DNA of 64,000 nucleotides from Variovorax boronicumulans (GTDB lineage: Bacteria; Pseudomonadota; Gammaproteobacteria; Burkholderiales; Burkholderiaceae_C): assembly GCF_019352895.1 (NCBI RefSeq), contig NZ_JAAAFX010000004.1, forward strand, positions 124,001-188,000. The letters run 5' to 3'. The translations under genes and the position numbers were made by a program. The notes beneath the pieces were generated by a model that was not told where the DNA came from, did not search any database, and worked only from the letters and a program-made list of their open reading frames with translations. Positions 50,480 to 58,544 of this stretch are shown piece after piece (within the stretch, counting starts at the first letter, position 1; every line of letters starts with the position of its first letter).

Positions 50480-51055
50480 TCAGGTCGGCAGCATGGCCTT
50501 GAGCTGGTCGACGACCAGGTCGAAATCTTCGGGCCGGCCGCTCATGCGGGCCGACAGCAGCGCGCCCTGGCTGGTCGCGAACACGCAGGCGGCCAGTGCG
50601 CCGGCCGACACCGGCTTCGCGGCGCCGTGCACCAGCGCGCCGAGCACGCCGGTGAGCCACATGAGCTGGGTGTCGCGCAGCTCGCGCACGGTCTGGCGCA
50701 ACTCGTCCTCGATGCAGTCCCAACCCGGCGCCAGTGCCCCGGCAGGACAGACCGCCGAGCCGGCCTGCAGGCCATTGCGGTACATGAGGAAGTAGGCGTC
50801 CAGCGCCTCGGCCGGCGCCCGCGGCCTGGCGGCCCAGGCCTTGAAGGACTGGTTCGATTCGCGCATCACCTCGATGCCCAGCGCTTCCTTGCTCGGGAAG
50901 TGGTGGTAGAGGCTGGCCTTGCGGATGCCGATCTCGTCGGCCACGTCCTGGAAGCTGAAGCCCAGGTAGGAGCGCGTGCGGATCAGCCGGCGCGCCACGC
51001 GCACGATCTGCTCGCGGGTGGAGGGGGCGGGAGCGGCAAGGGCATCGGCGGACAT
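50480..51055 (-). CDS. TetR/AcrR family regulator
   Basis: This 191-residue protein has a TetR helix-turn-helix at about residues 14-60 (REQIVRVARRLIRTRSYLGFSFQDVADEIGIRKASLYHHFPSKEALG). The C-terminal ligand domain is diverged and holds several Cys/Trp residues. By position it should repress the thiolase-maoC genes downstream, perhaps in response to an acyl-CoA; this is inference. An inverted repeat CCTAC-N6-GTAGG (51059-51074) immediately before its ATG may be an autoregulatory site. Confidence 0.9.
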   Translation of the reverse strand: MSADALAAPAPSTREQIVRVARRLIRTRSYLGFSFQDVADEIGIRKASLYHHFPSKEALGIEVMRESNQSFKAWAARPRAPAEALDAYFLMYRNGLQAGSAVCPAGALAPGWDCIEDELRQTVRELRDTQLMWLTGVLGALVHGAAKPVSAGALAACVFATSQGALLSARMSGRPEDFDLVVDQLKAMLPT

Positions 51056-51117
51056 GCGCCTACTATAAGGTAGGCTGGCGGGGCATGCCAGCCCGCCCCG
51101 CCCGATGACCCTGTCGC

Positions 51118-52110
51118 TCAGTCGGCCTTGATGCCGGCCGCCTTGATGGCCCGGCCGTTGCTCTCGTACTCGGCCGCGATGGACTTGGCGAAGTCGGCCG
51201 CGGCCCCGCCGGTCGGCACGTTGTCGGTCGCGACCAGCTTGGCGCGCAGTTCCGGCGTGGCCAGCGCCTTGTTGATCTCGGCGTTGTAGCGCGCGGCCAG
51301 CGCCTGCGGCAAGCCGGCCGGCGCGAACACGCCGAACAGCGAGGACAGGTTGGCCGCCGGGTAGCCCAGCTCGGCCAGCGTCGGCACCTCGGGCAGACTC
51401 TCGAGCCGCGCCGGCGCACCCACGGCCAGCGGCCGCAGCTTGCCGGCCTTGATGTACTGCGACAGCGCGCCGCCCGCGTTGGTCGACAGCACCTCGAACT
51501 GCCCGCTGATCGCATCGTTCATCTGCTGGCCGCCGCCCTTGTAGGGCACGTGCGTGACCTCGATGCGCGCGCCGGCGTGCAGCTGCTCCAGCATGATGTG
51601 GCCCAGCGAGGCCTGGCCCGAGGTGGCCCAGCGGATCGCGCCGGGCTTCGCTTTCGCCTCGGCCAGCAGGCCGGCGAAGTCCTTGCTCGTGCTGGCCGAG
51701 GTGGCCATCAGCAGCACCGGCGAATACATCACGCTGGCGATCGGCTGGATGTCCTTCAGCGGATCGAAGGGCGACTTGCCCAGGTGCGGGTTGAGCACCA
51801 GCGGGCTGATCGCCGAGAAGCCCAGCGTGGCGCCGTCGGGCGCGGCCTTGGCCACCGCGTCCATGCCGATGCTGCCGCTGGCGCCGGCCTTGTTGTCGAT
51901 CACCACCGGGATGTTCATCTGGGCCGCGAGCCGGTCGGCCAGCGCGCGCGCCACGGTGTCGCTCACGCCGCCGGCGGGGTACGCCACGATGATGCGCAAG
52001 GTCTTGGGCAGGGTCTGCGCGGAGGCGGCCGCGCCGCCGAGCGTGCCGGCGGCAGCCAGAGCCAGGGCGGACAGGGCCAGCGCGGCGCGCCGCGAAATTC
52101 GGGAATCCAT
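51118..52110 (-). CDS. Bug-family (TctC) periplasmic solute receptor
   Basis: This 330-residue receptor has an N-terminal export signal with twin arginines (ISRRAALALSALALAAAG), which resembles a Tat signal, then the Bug pattern IRIIVAYPAGGVSDTVARALADRLA, IGMDAVAKAAPDGATLGF and a C-terminal extended domain. Bug proteins bind carboxylates or related small molecules, usually for tripartite tricarboxylate transporters. No tctA or tctB lies nearby. It is followed upstream by a second, similar receptor gene. Confidence 0.9.
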   Translation of the reverse strand: MDSRISRRAALALSALALAAAGTLGGAAASAQTLPKTLRIIVAYPAGGVSDTVARALADRLAAQMNIPVVIDNKAGASGSIGMDAVAKAAPDGATLGFSAISPLVLNPHLGKSPFDPLKDIQPIASVMYSPVLLMATSASTSKDFAGLLAEAKAKPGAIRWATSGQASLGHIMLEQLHAGARIEVTHVPYKGGGQQMNDAISGQFEVLSTNAGGALSQYIKAGKLRPLAVGAPARLESLPEVPTLAELGYPAANLSSLFGVFAPAGLPQALAARYNAEINKALATPELRAKLVATDNVPTGGAAADFAKSIAAEYESNGRAIKAAGIKAD

Positions 52111-52141
52111 TCGATCGTTCTCGTTGAAGGTTGTGGGGGAC

Positions 52142-53113
52142 TCAGTCCAATTGCAATTTGCGTTCCCGGATCAGCTTGGCCCATTTCTCGTTGTCGGCCT
52201 TCACGAAGGCAGAGAACGCCGTCGGGCCCAGCGAATGCACTTCCGCACCCGCGACCGCGAACTTGGCCTGGATGTCGGGCTGCGCCAGCACCTTGGCCAG
52301 CTCGTTCGACAGCCGGTCGACCACGTCCTTGGGCATGCCCGCCGGCCCGACCAGGCCCTGGAAGCCCACCGACTCCATGCCGGCCAGGCCCAGCTCGGCC
52401 ACCGTGGGCACGTCGGGCAGTTGCGGATCGCGCTTCGGGCCGGTCACGGCCAGCGCCTTGAGCTTGCCGCCCTTGACCTGCGGCAGCAGCACGCTGCCGG
52501 CGTCGATCAGGATCTGCGTCTGCCCGCCGATCAGGTCCTGCACCGCCGGGGCGCTGCCCTTGTACGGCACGTGCGTCATGTCCAGCCCGGTGACCTGGTT
52601 CATGAGTTCGCCGTTGAGATGGGTCGAGGTGCCGGCGCCGCCCGAGGCGAAGTTGACCTTGCCCGGCTGCCCCTTGGCCCAGGCCACGAAGGCCTTGAGG
52701 TCCTTGGCCGGATGGTCGTTGCGCGTGACGGCGATATAGCTGCCCTGGCTGATCTGGCCGATGTAGGTGAACTGCTTCACCGGGTCGTAGGGCGGCTTGG
52801 ACTGCAGGTAGGGCGCGATGGCAAAGGGACCGGTGTTGGCCAGCAGCAGCGTGTAGCCGTCGGGCGCCTGGCGGGTCAGTTCGGTCGCAGCGATCATGCC
52901 GCTGGCGCCGGGCTTGTAGTCGACCACCATCTGCTGCTTGAGCGCCTCCTGCATCGGCACCTGCACCGTGCGGGCCGCGAAGTCGATGCCGCCGCCGGGC
53001 GGGTAGCCGACGATCAGGCGGATCGGCTTGGTGCTCGGGTAGCCCTGCGCCGAGGCCAGGCCCGCGGCGGCGGCGAGCGCGAGGGCGGTCCAGAAGTTCT
53101 TGCGAGCGGTCAT
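52142..53113 (-). CDS. Bug-family (TctC) periplasmic solute receptor
   Basis: This 323-residue receptor has a Sec signal peptide (MTARKNFWTALALAAAAGLASA) and the motifs IRLIVGYPPGGGIDFAAR, AATELTRQAPDGYTLLL and YKGSAPAVQDLIGGQTQIL. Its ATG overlaps the stop of the DUF72 gene (ATGA), so it is translationally coupled to DUF72 and xerD, an unusual partnership. Ligand unknown. It shares only moderate identity with the neighbouring receptor, so not a recent duplicate. Confidence 0.9.
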   Translation of the reverse strand: MTARKNFWTALALAAAAGLASAQGYPSTKPIRLIVGYPPGGGIDFAARTVQVPMQEALKQQMVVDYKPGASGMIAATELTRQAPDGYTLLLANTGPFAIAPYLQSKPPYDPVKQFTYIGQISQGSYIAVTRNDHPAKDLKAFVAWAKGQPGKVNFASGGAGTSTHLNGELMNQVTGLDMTHVPYKGSAPAVQDLIGGQTQILIDAGSVLLPQVKGGKLKALAVTGPKRDPQLPDVPTVAELGLAGMESVGFQGLVGPAGMPKDVVDRLSNELAKVLAQPDIQAKFAVAGAEVHSLGPTAFSAFVKADNEKWAKLIRERKLQLD

Positions 53114-53892
53114 GGTGATGCGGTCTCCGTGTTGTTGTGTTCCGGCGCCGATTCTGCCGCCTGCCGGGCGAGGCTCAGCGCATTGCCGACCGCCGCGCCG
53201 CCGGCCGTGTTGTCGAGCACGCACCAGCATTCGGCTCCCTCGGCCTGCGCCTGGCGCAGCCGTTGCGCGACGCTGGCCAGCAGGGCCTCGTCGTAGGCCG
53301 ACCAGTAGACCCGCGGCGTGCCGTGCATGCGCACATAGACCAGGCCGGGCCAGCCGCCGGGCGCGGTGGCTCCGTCGTGCAGCACCGGGTCGGCCAGCAC
53401 CCGGCCGACCTCGAAGCGCGCCAGCAGCGCATCGGCCTCGGGCGTGAACCAGCTCGCATGGCGCGGCTCGAGCGCGAGTCGGCCCGCGTGGCGCTCGCGC
53501 ACATCCGCGAGAAAGCGCTGGACGACATCGGCATCGAAAGCCAGCCGCGGCGCGAGCTGCACCAGCAGGCAACCCAGCCGGTCGCCCAGGCCCGCGACCT
53601 GCGCGAGGAACGCGTCGAAGGGCTGCATCGCATCGACCAGCTGGCGCTCGTGCGTGACGGTCTTGGGCAGTTTGACAGCGAAGCGGAAGTGCGCGGGCGT
53701 GCTGGCCGCCCAGCGCGCATAGGTCTCCAGGCGGTGCGGCCGGTAGAACGACGTGTCGATCTCCACCGCGTCGAAGCGCTGCGCATAGCGAGCGAGATGC
53801 GAGCCCTCCGCCGGGAAGTTCGGCCACTGCGCGCGCGGCAGGCTCCAGCCGGCACAGCCGAAGCGCAGCGGAGGCAGGCCAGGGTTCGTCAT
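53110..53892 (-). CDS. DUF72 (YecE-like) protein
   Basis: This 260-residue protein has the DUF72 TIM-barrel motifs: LRFGCAGWSLPRAQWPNFP near the start, FDAVEIDTSFYRPH, FRFAVKLPKTVTHERQL and VYVRMHGTPRVYWSAYDE. Function is unknown in the family, although metal or nucleic acid roles have been proposed. It overlaps xerD (53889-53892) and the Bug receptor gene (53110-53113) by four bases each, so all three are co-translated. Confidence 0.9.
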   Translation of the reverse strand: MTNPGLPPLRFGCAGWSLPRAQWPNFPAEGSHLARYAQRFDAVEIDTSFYRPHRLETYARWAASTPAHFRFAVKLPKTVTHERQLVDAMQPFDAFLAQVAGLGDRLGCLLVQLAPRLAFDADVVQRFLADVRERHAGRLALEPRHASWFTPEADALLARFEVGRVLADPVLHDGATAPGGWPGLVYVRMHGTPRVYWSAYDEALLASVAQRLRQAQAEGAECWCVLDNTAGGAAVGNALSLARQAAESAPEHNNTETASP

Positions 53893-54830
53893 CCGCGGGG
53901 ATGGTGCTGCGCGTGCAGCTGCTTGAGCCGCTCGCGCGCCACGTGGGTGTAGATGGTCGTCGTCGAGATGTCCGCATGGCCGAGCAGCAGCTGCACCGCG
54001 CGCAGGTCGGCGCCGTGGTTGAGCAGGTGCGTCGCGAAGGCATGGCGCAGCGTGTGCGGCGACAGCGGCGAGCGGATGCCCGCGGCCTCGGCCTGCTTCT
54101 TCACGATGATCCAGAACATCACGCGCGTCATGCCCGCGCCGCGCGCGGTCACGAACAGGTCGGGCGTCTGCTGGCCGGCCAGGATTTCCGGGCGGGCCTC
54201 GTCCATGTAGCGCTCGATCCAGCGGCGCGCCTCGCCGCCGAAGGGCACGAGACGCTCCTTGTCGCCCTTGCCCGTCACGCGCAGCACGCCGTCGTTGAGG
54301 CTCAGCTCGATCACCTTGATCGCCACCAGCTCGCTCACGCGCAGGCCGCTTGCGTACATCAGCTCGAGCATCGCGCGGTCGCGCAGGCCCAGCGGCGTGT
54401 TCACGTCGGGCGCGTTGAGGAGGTCGTCGACCTGCTGTTCCGACAGCAGCTTGATCGCGCGCGGCGCCTGGCGCGCGGGCGCGAGCCGCAGCGTCGGGTC
54501 GGCCGTGATGCGGTTCTCGCGCAGGGCCCAGCGGTAGTAGCGCTTGAACACCGTGAGCCGCCGGTTGGCCGAGGTCGCCTTGCCGGTCCGGCCTTCGCGC
54601 CCGCCGTTCACCAGGCGCTCGCCCATGTAGGCCTGCAGGTCGCCCTCGGCCGCGCGATCGAGCGCGGTGGCGCGCTCGGCGTGCAGCCAGTGGGCGAACA
54701 GCGCGAGGTCCTGGCGGTAGGCCGCCAGCGTGTTCTTCGACAGGCCGTCCTCCAGCCACAGGGCGTCGACGAAGTCATCGATCTCCGGAACGGAAGCGGG
54801 GGCGGCAGGCGTTTTCACAGGGCGGGGCAT
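53889..54830 (-). CDS. xerD: Tyrosine recombinase XerD
   Basis: This 313-residue recombinase resolves chromosome dimers at dif with XerC. The N-terminal SAM-like domain has ALWLEDGLSKNTLAAYRQDLALF. The catalytic residues appear in YASGLRVSELVAI (Arg), HTLRHAFATHLL (His-x2-Arg) and HADISTTTIYTHV (His, and nucleophile Tyr). Start at MPRPVKTP; a longer start at 54851 is possible. Its length and motif order fit XerD rather than a phage integrase, and no att site or phage genes surround it. Confidence 0.93.
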   Translation of the reverse strand: MPRPVKTPAAPASVPEIDDFVDALWLEDGLSKNTLAAYRQDLALFAHWLHAERATALDRAAEGDLQAYMGERLVNGGREGRTGKATSANRRLTVFKRYYRWALRENRITADPTLRLAPARQAPRAIKLLSEQQVDDLLNAPDVNTPLGLRDRAMLELMYASGLRVSELVAIKVIELSLNDGVLRVTGKGDKERLVPFGGEARRWIERYMDEARPEILAGQQTPDLFVTARGAGMTRVMFWIIVKKQAEAAGIRSPLSPHTLRHAFATHLLNHGADLRAVQLLLGHADISTTTIYTHVARERLKQLHAQHHPRG

Positions 54831-54844
54831 GGCCCGCAAGATAG

Positions 54845-54873
54845 CAAACAAAAAGCCGCCCGAAGGCGGCTTT
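54845..54873 (-). terminator. Terminator of the third Bug receptor gene
   Basis: On the minus strand AAAGCCGCC and GGCGGCTTT (54865-54873 and 54852-54860) pair around TTCG, followed by a T-rich TTGTTTGCT. It separates the receptor gene (stop at 54894) from xerD. Confidence 0.88.
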
Positions 54874-54893
54874 CGAGGCGAAGGCGCGGCGGC

Positions 54894-55868
54894 CTACTCG
54901 AGCGTGAGCTTCTGCTTGACCACGACCTGCTTGTAGACCTCGAACTCGGCCTTGATCTGGGCCGCGAACTGCTCGGGCGTGTTGGCCACGATGATCGAGT
55001 CGGTGTCCTCGATGCGCTTGCGCACCGCCGGGTCGGCCAGCGCCTTGCGCGTGCCTTCGCTGATCTTGTCGACCACTTCCTTCGGCAGGCCCTTGGGGCC
55101 CAGGATGCCGTAGTAGGCCATGCGGTTGACCGGCTCCAGCCCGACTTCCTTGAAGGTCGGCACGTTGGGCAGCGCGGCCACGCGGTTGGGCGCGCTCACC
55201 ACGATCGGGATCAGCCGGCCGGCCTTGATGAAGGGCAGCGCCGAGGGCAGGTTGTCGAAGATGATCGGCACCTGGCCGGCCACCGTGTCGTTGAGCGCCG
55301 GGCCCGCCCCGCGGTACGGGATGTGCGTGACGAAGGTGTTGGTCAGGCTCTTGTACAGCTCCATCAGCAGGTGGCCGATGCCGCCCGTGCCCGAGGACGA
55401 GTACGAGTACTTGCCCGGATTCTTCTTGAGCTCGGCCACGAACTCGGCGTAGTTCTTGGCCGGGAAGTTCGGGTTGACCGCGATGATGTTCGGCGTGGCC
55501 GCGATGTTGATGATCGGCGTGAAGTCGTTGATCGGGTCGTAGGGCGTCTTGGGGTTGATCGCCGGGTTGGCGGCCGTGCTCGACACCGTGGCGATGCCCA
55601 GCTTGTAGCCGTCGGGTGCCGCGCGCGCGGTCTCGGAAGCGCCCACCACGCCGCCGCCGCCGGCCTTGTTGATCACGATCACGCTCTGCCCCAGCGTCCG
55701 GCCCAGCGGATCGGCGATCACGCGGGCGACGATGTCGGTGGTGCCGCCCGGTGCGAAGGGCACCTGAAGCTCGATGGCCCTGTTCGGATAACCCTGGGCC
55801 AGCGCCGGCCCGGCGATGGCGACCATTGCCGCTGCACCTGCGAGAGCGCTCCATTGACGACGTTGCAT
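54894..55868 (-). CDS. Bug-family (TctC) periplasmic solute receptor
   Basis: This 324-residue receptor has a signal peptide ending PALA (MQRRQWSALAGAAAMVAIAGPALA) and the family motifs IELQVPFAPGGTTDIVARVIAD, TARAAPDGYKLGIATVSS and IPYRGAGPALNDTVAGQVPI. The gene is a single unit, with a terminator after it and a divergent AEC carrier gene before it (109 bases between starts). The divergent pair suggests that the receptor and carrier may respond to related substrates, but there is no direct evidence. Confidence 0.9.
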   Translation of the reverse strand: MQRRQWSALAGAAAMVAIAGPALAQGYPNRAIELQVPFAPGGTTDIVARVIADPLGRTLGQSVIVINKAGGGGVVGASETARAAPDGYKLGIATVSSTAANPAINPKTPYDPINDFTPIINIAATPNIIAVNPNFPAKNYAEFVAELKKNPGKYSYSSSGTGGIGHLLMELYKSLTNTFVTHIPYRGAGPALNDTVAGQVPIIFDNLPSALPFIKAGRLIPIVVSAPNRVAALPNVPTFKEVGLEPVNRMAYYGILGPKGLPKEVVDKISEGTRKALADPAVRKRIEDTDSIIVANTPEQFAAQIKAEFEVYKQVVVKQKLTLE

Positions 55869-55977
55869 CAGCAAACTCCTTGTGAAAGTCGTGAAAACGA
55901 AAACGGCCATGCTAGCGGCTCGCACCCCATCGCGGTGCCCAGGATTACCCATGGAATGCACGGTTTATCCTCGACCG

Positions 55978-56883
55978 GTGAACTACGCGCAGCTCCTTTT
56001 CCCCGACTTCTCCCTGATCGCCTGCGGCTGGCTGCTGTGTCGCTACACCGCCCTCGACCGCCGCGTGTGGGACCAGGTAGAGAGCCTGGTCTATTACTTC
56101 CTGTTCCCGGTGCTGCTGTTCCATTCGATCGTGCGCAGCCCGATCGACTTCGGCGAGACCTCGCACCTGCTGGCCGCGGGCCTGGGCGTCTGCGCGAGCG
56201 GTGTCGCGCTGGCCTATGTGCTGCCCTACCTGCCCGGCATCGGCCCGCACATCGACCGGCGCGAACATGCGGGCAGCGTGCAGGTCGCGTTCCGCTTCAA
56301 CTCCTTCATCTGCCTGGCGCTGGCCGACCGCCTCGGCGGCGCGCAGGGCCTGCTGATGATCGCGGTGCTGATCGGCGTGGGCGTGCCGCTGATGAACGTG
56401 GCGGCGGTCTGGCCGATGGCGCGCCATGCGCAGACCGGCTTCCTGCGCCAGCTGCTGCGCAACCCGCTGATCGTCGCGACCGCCACCGGCCTGGTGGTCA
56501 ACCTGCTCGGGCTCGGCGTGCCGACCTGGATGGAGCCCACGCTGAGCCGCATCGGCGCCGCGTCGCTGGCGCTGGGCCTGATGGCGGCCGGCGCCGGCAT
56601 GCAGTTCGCGACGCTGGCGCGCGCCAAGGTGCTCGCAGTGTCGCTGCTGTCGATCCGCCACCTGCTGCTGCCGCTGATCGGCTGGGGCCTGGCGCTGGCC
56701 TTGCGGCTGGACCCGGTGCAGGCCAGCGTGCTCATGACCTTTGCCGCCGTGCCCACGGCTTCGAGCGCTTACGTGCTCGCCGCGCGCATGGGCTACAACG
56801 GGCCGTACGTGGCCGGCCTGGTCACGCTGTCCACCTTGCTGGGCGTGGCGAGCCTGCCCTTCGCGCTCGCACTGCTGCACTGA
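55978..56883 (+). CDS. AEC (auxin efflux carrier) family transporter
   Basis: This protein of 301 residues has about ten hydrophobic segments and AEC features: FPVLLFHSIVRSPIDF, VQVAFRFNSFICLALADRL and FAAVPTASSAYVLAARMGYNG. AEC members export or import carboxylates such as malate. The GTG at 55978 is chosen because the first helix begins right after it; ATG 55951 and ATG 55882 would add residues with no export-like character. No Shine-Dalgarno is apparent. Confidence 0.85.
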   Translation: MNYAQLLFPDFSLIACGWLLCRYTALDRRVWDQVESLVYYFLFPVLLFHSIVRSPIDFGETSHLLAAGLGVCASGVALAYVLPYLPGIGPHIDRREHAGSVQVAFRFNSFICLALADRLGGAQGLLMIAVLIGVGVPLMNVAAVWPMARHAQTGFLRQLLRNPLIVATATGLVVNLLGLGVPTWMEPTLSRIGAASLALGLMAAGAGMQFATLARAKVLAVSLLSIRHLLLPLIGWGLALALRLDPVQASVLMTFAAVPTASSAYVLAARMGYNGPYVAGLVTLSTLLGVASLPFALALLH

Positions 56884-57009
56884 CAGACAAGCGGCCGGGG
56901 CGCCATCCCCCATTTGGTGGACTGTTCAAATGAATACCAAAGATTTAGCATTCCTGGCCTGAACGCGCACGGTGCTGTCGCGCGGTCCGTTCGGCAAAGG
57001 AGCTTTCAC

Positions 57010-57528
57010 ATGGGCTTCGGACTCGACCTCTTCGACAACGCGCAATTGCGGCTCGCGAGCGGGCTGCTGCTGTTGCTGGCCCTCGGTGGATGGGGCTGGC
57101 GCTGGATCGCGATGCGGCGTTCGGCGCGGCGGCGCATCGAGGCCGCGCGGGTGCGCGCGGGCCACCTGCCCAACGAAATCCCCACGGTGCGCGACGGCCT
57201 GGGCCGCCCACAGAGCGCCGCCCCCGACACCCTTCCCGAGTGGTTCATCCAGGGCAAGGGCGGGCACGCGGTGGTCGACGAGCGGCCGCGCATCCATCTG
57301 CGCTACCGCGACCCGCAGGGGCACAAGGCCGAATGCACGCTGCAGATCGAACAGGTCGACCTGCGACGGCGCTTCATCGTGGGCCACGGCGACCTGCCCG
57401 GCCAGGCGCGTGTGGTGCCGCTGCATGCGATCCAGAGCGCCCGCATGGCGACCACCGGCCAGCGCTTCAATGTCGACTTCTGGTTCGATGCGGTGAAGGT
57501 GGCGCGTCGGCGGCGCGGCGACAGCTAG
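57010..57528 (+). CDS. Uncharacterised membrane-anchored protein
   Basis: This 172-residue protein has one N-terminal membrane helix (residues 13-35, LRLASGLLLLLALGGWGWRWIAM), then an Arg-rich cytoplasmic segment and a small beta-rich domain (RIHLRYRDPQGHKAECTLQIEQVD, RFIVGHGDLPGQARVVPLHAIQSARM). The latter resembles the WYL-like or SH3-like segments seen in small regulatory proteins, but the match is weak. AAAGGAG lies seven bases before ATG 57010. Its stop shares a CTAG with the convergent monooxygenase gene. Confidence 0.78.
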   Translation: MGFGLDLFDNAQLRLASGLLLLLALGGWGWRWIAMRRSARRRIEAARVRAGHLPNEIPTVRDGLGRPQSAAPDTLPEWFIQGKGGHAVVDERPRIHLRYRDPQGHKAECTLQIEQVDLRRRFIVGHGDLPGQARVVPLHAIQSARMATTGQRFNVDFWFDAVKVARRRRGDS

Positions 57529-58544
57529 GACGCATTCACGCCGCCCCGCCATCCCAACGCCGGTGCGACGCGCAGCGACAGGTCGCTCAGGATCTGCGCG
57601 TACTCCTCGCCGCTGAAGTTGTAGGGCAGCTCCACGCGCAGCTCGTCCACCTGCGGCAGCACCGGGTCGCGGTGCAGGCGCTCCAGGATCTCGTCCGACG
57701 TGCCCACCAGGTCGGCCGCGAACAACGTGCGCCGCTCGCCCTGCGGCGCCAGCGTGCGCTCCACACGCCCGGCCGCGAAGGCGCGGTAGCGCCAGCGGGT
57801 GGCGGCATCGGCACCGTCGAGCGGCACGATCACGCGGCCCAGCGCCACCCGGCCCTTGCGCTCGCCGGTCTCGCTGGCGCGGTAGCGCGCGACCAGGCCG
57901 CCTTGCGCGGTGAGGAAGTCGTCGGTGGTCTCGCCCGTCAGCACGTTGCCCTGCAGCAGGTTGAAGCCGTTGCGCCCCGCCCACTCGGCCGAGCGCAGCG
58001 AGCCGCCGCCGTACCAGAGCCGGTCGATCAGCCCCGGCGCATGCGGCTGCACCTGCGGCCGCACGCGCCCGCCGGCCGACTCCACGAAGGTCTGGGCGTC
58101 GCCGAGCAGCGTGTCTTCGAGGTTGGCCTTGAAGCGGCCCACGCGCTTGTGGCTGAAGTCGACTGTGTTCGGCGGCGCGTCGTAGAAACGCTGGCCCAGC
58201 AGCGCGCCATGCGGCGGCGCGCCCGCGCTCAGGCCCACCTGCAGCCGGCCGCGCGACAGGATGTCGACCGTGGCCATGTCCTCGGCCAGGCGGAAGGGAT
58301 TCTCGTAGCCCATCTGGATCACGGCCACGCCCAGTTCGATGCGGCGGGTGCGCTGCGTGGCGGCGGCGAGGAAGGTCGCGGCCGAGGACACGCCGCGCTC
58401 CAGGTGCCGCTGCCGCACCCAGGCGCCGTCGAAGCCCAGCCGCTCGCCGAGCTCGAACAGGCCCAGCGCGGTCTCCAGGCCCGCCAGCGGGTCGGCCTCG
58501 GCATAGTTGCCGGGCGTGAGGAAGGCCAGGTGCCGGATGCTCAC
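57525..58544 (-). CDS. LLM class FMN-dependent oxidoreductase
   Basis: This 339-residue luciferase-like TIM-barrel protein has GERLGFDGAWVRQRH near residue 35, RIELGVAVIQMGYENPFRLAEDMATVD and RLQVGLSAGAPPHG, the last in the FMN phosphate region. It probably oxidises an organosulfur or amine substrate with reduced flavin supplied by another enzyme. The GTG start (58544) overlaps the stop of the receptor gene upstream (GTGA). It is the last gene of a six-gene minus-strand operon. Confidence 0.88.
   Translation of the reverse strand: MSIRHLAFLTPGNYAEADPLAGLETALGLFELGERLGFDGAWVRQRHLERGVSSAATFLAAATQRTRRIELGVAVIQMGYENPFRLAEDMATVDILSRGRLQVGLSAGAPPHGALLGQRFYDAPPNTVDFSHKRVGRFKANLEDTLLGDAQTFVESAGGRVRPQVQPHAPGLIDRLWYGGGSLRSAEWAGRNGFNLLQGNVLTGETTDDFLTAQGGLVARYRASETGERKGRVALGRVIVPLDGADAATRWRYRAFAAGRVERTLAPQGERRTLFAADLVGTSDEILERLHRDPVLPQVDELRVELPYNFSGEEYAQILSDLSLRVAPALGWRGGVNAS

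Noticed and set aside
53889..54830. Phage or island integrase
   Set aside because: Motifs and length fit XerD; there is no adjacent tRNA, att-like repeat, phage gene or base-composition shift.
56930..56962. A 10-codon frame (MNTKDLAFLA) before the membrane protein gene at 57010, as a possible leader peptide
   Set aside because: It has no ribosome-binding site, no attenuator hairpin follows, and a frame this short is expected by chance.
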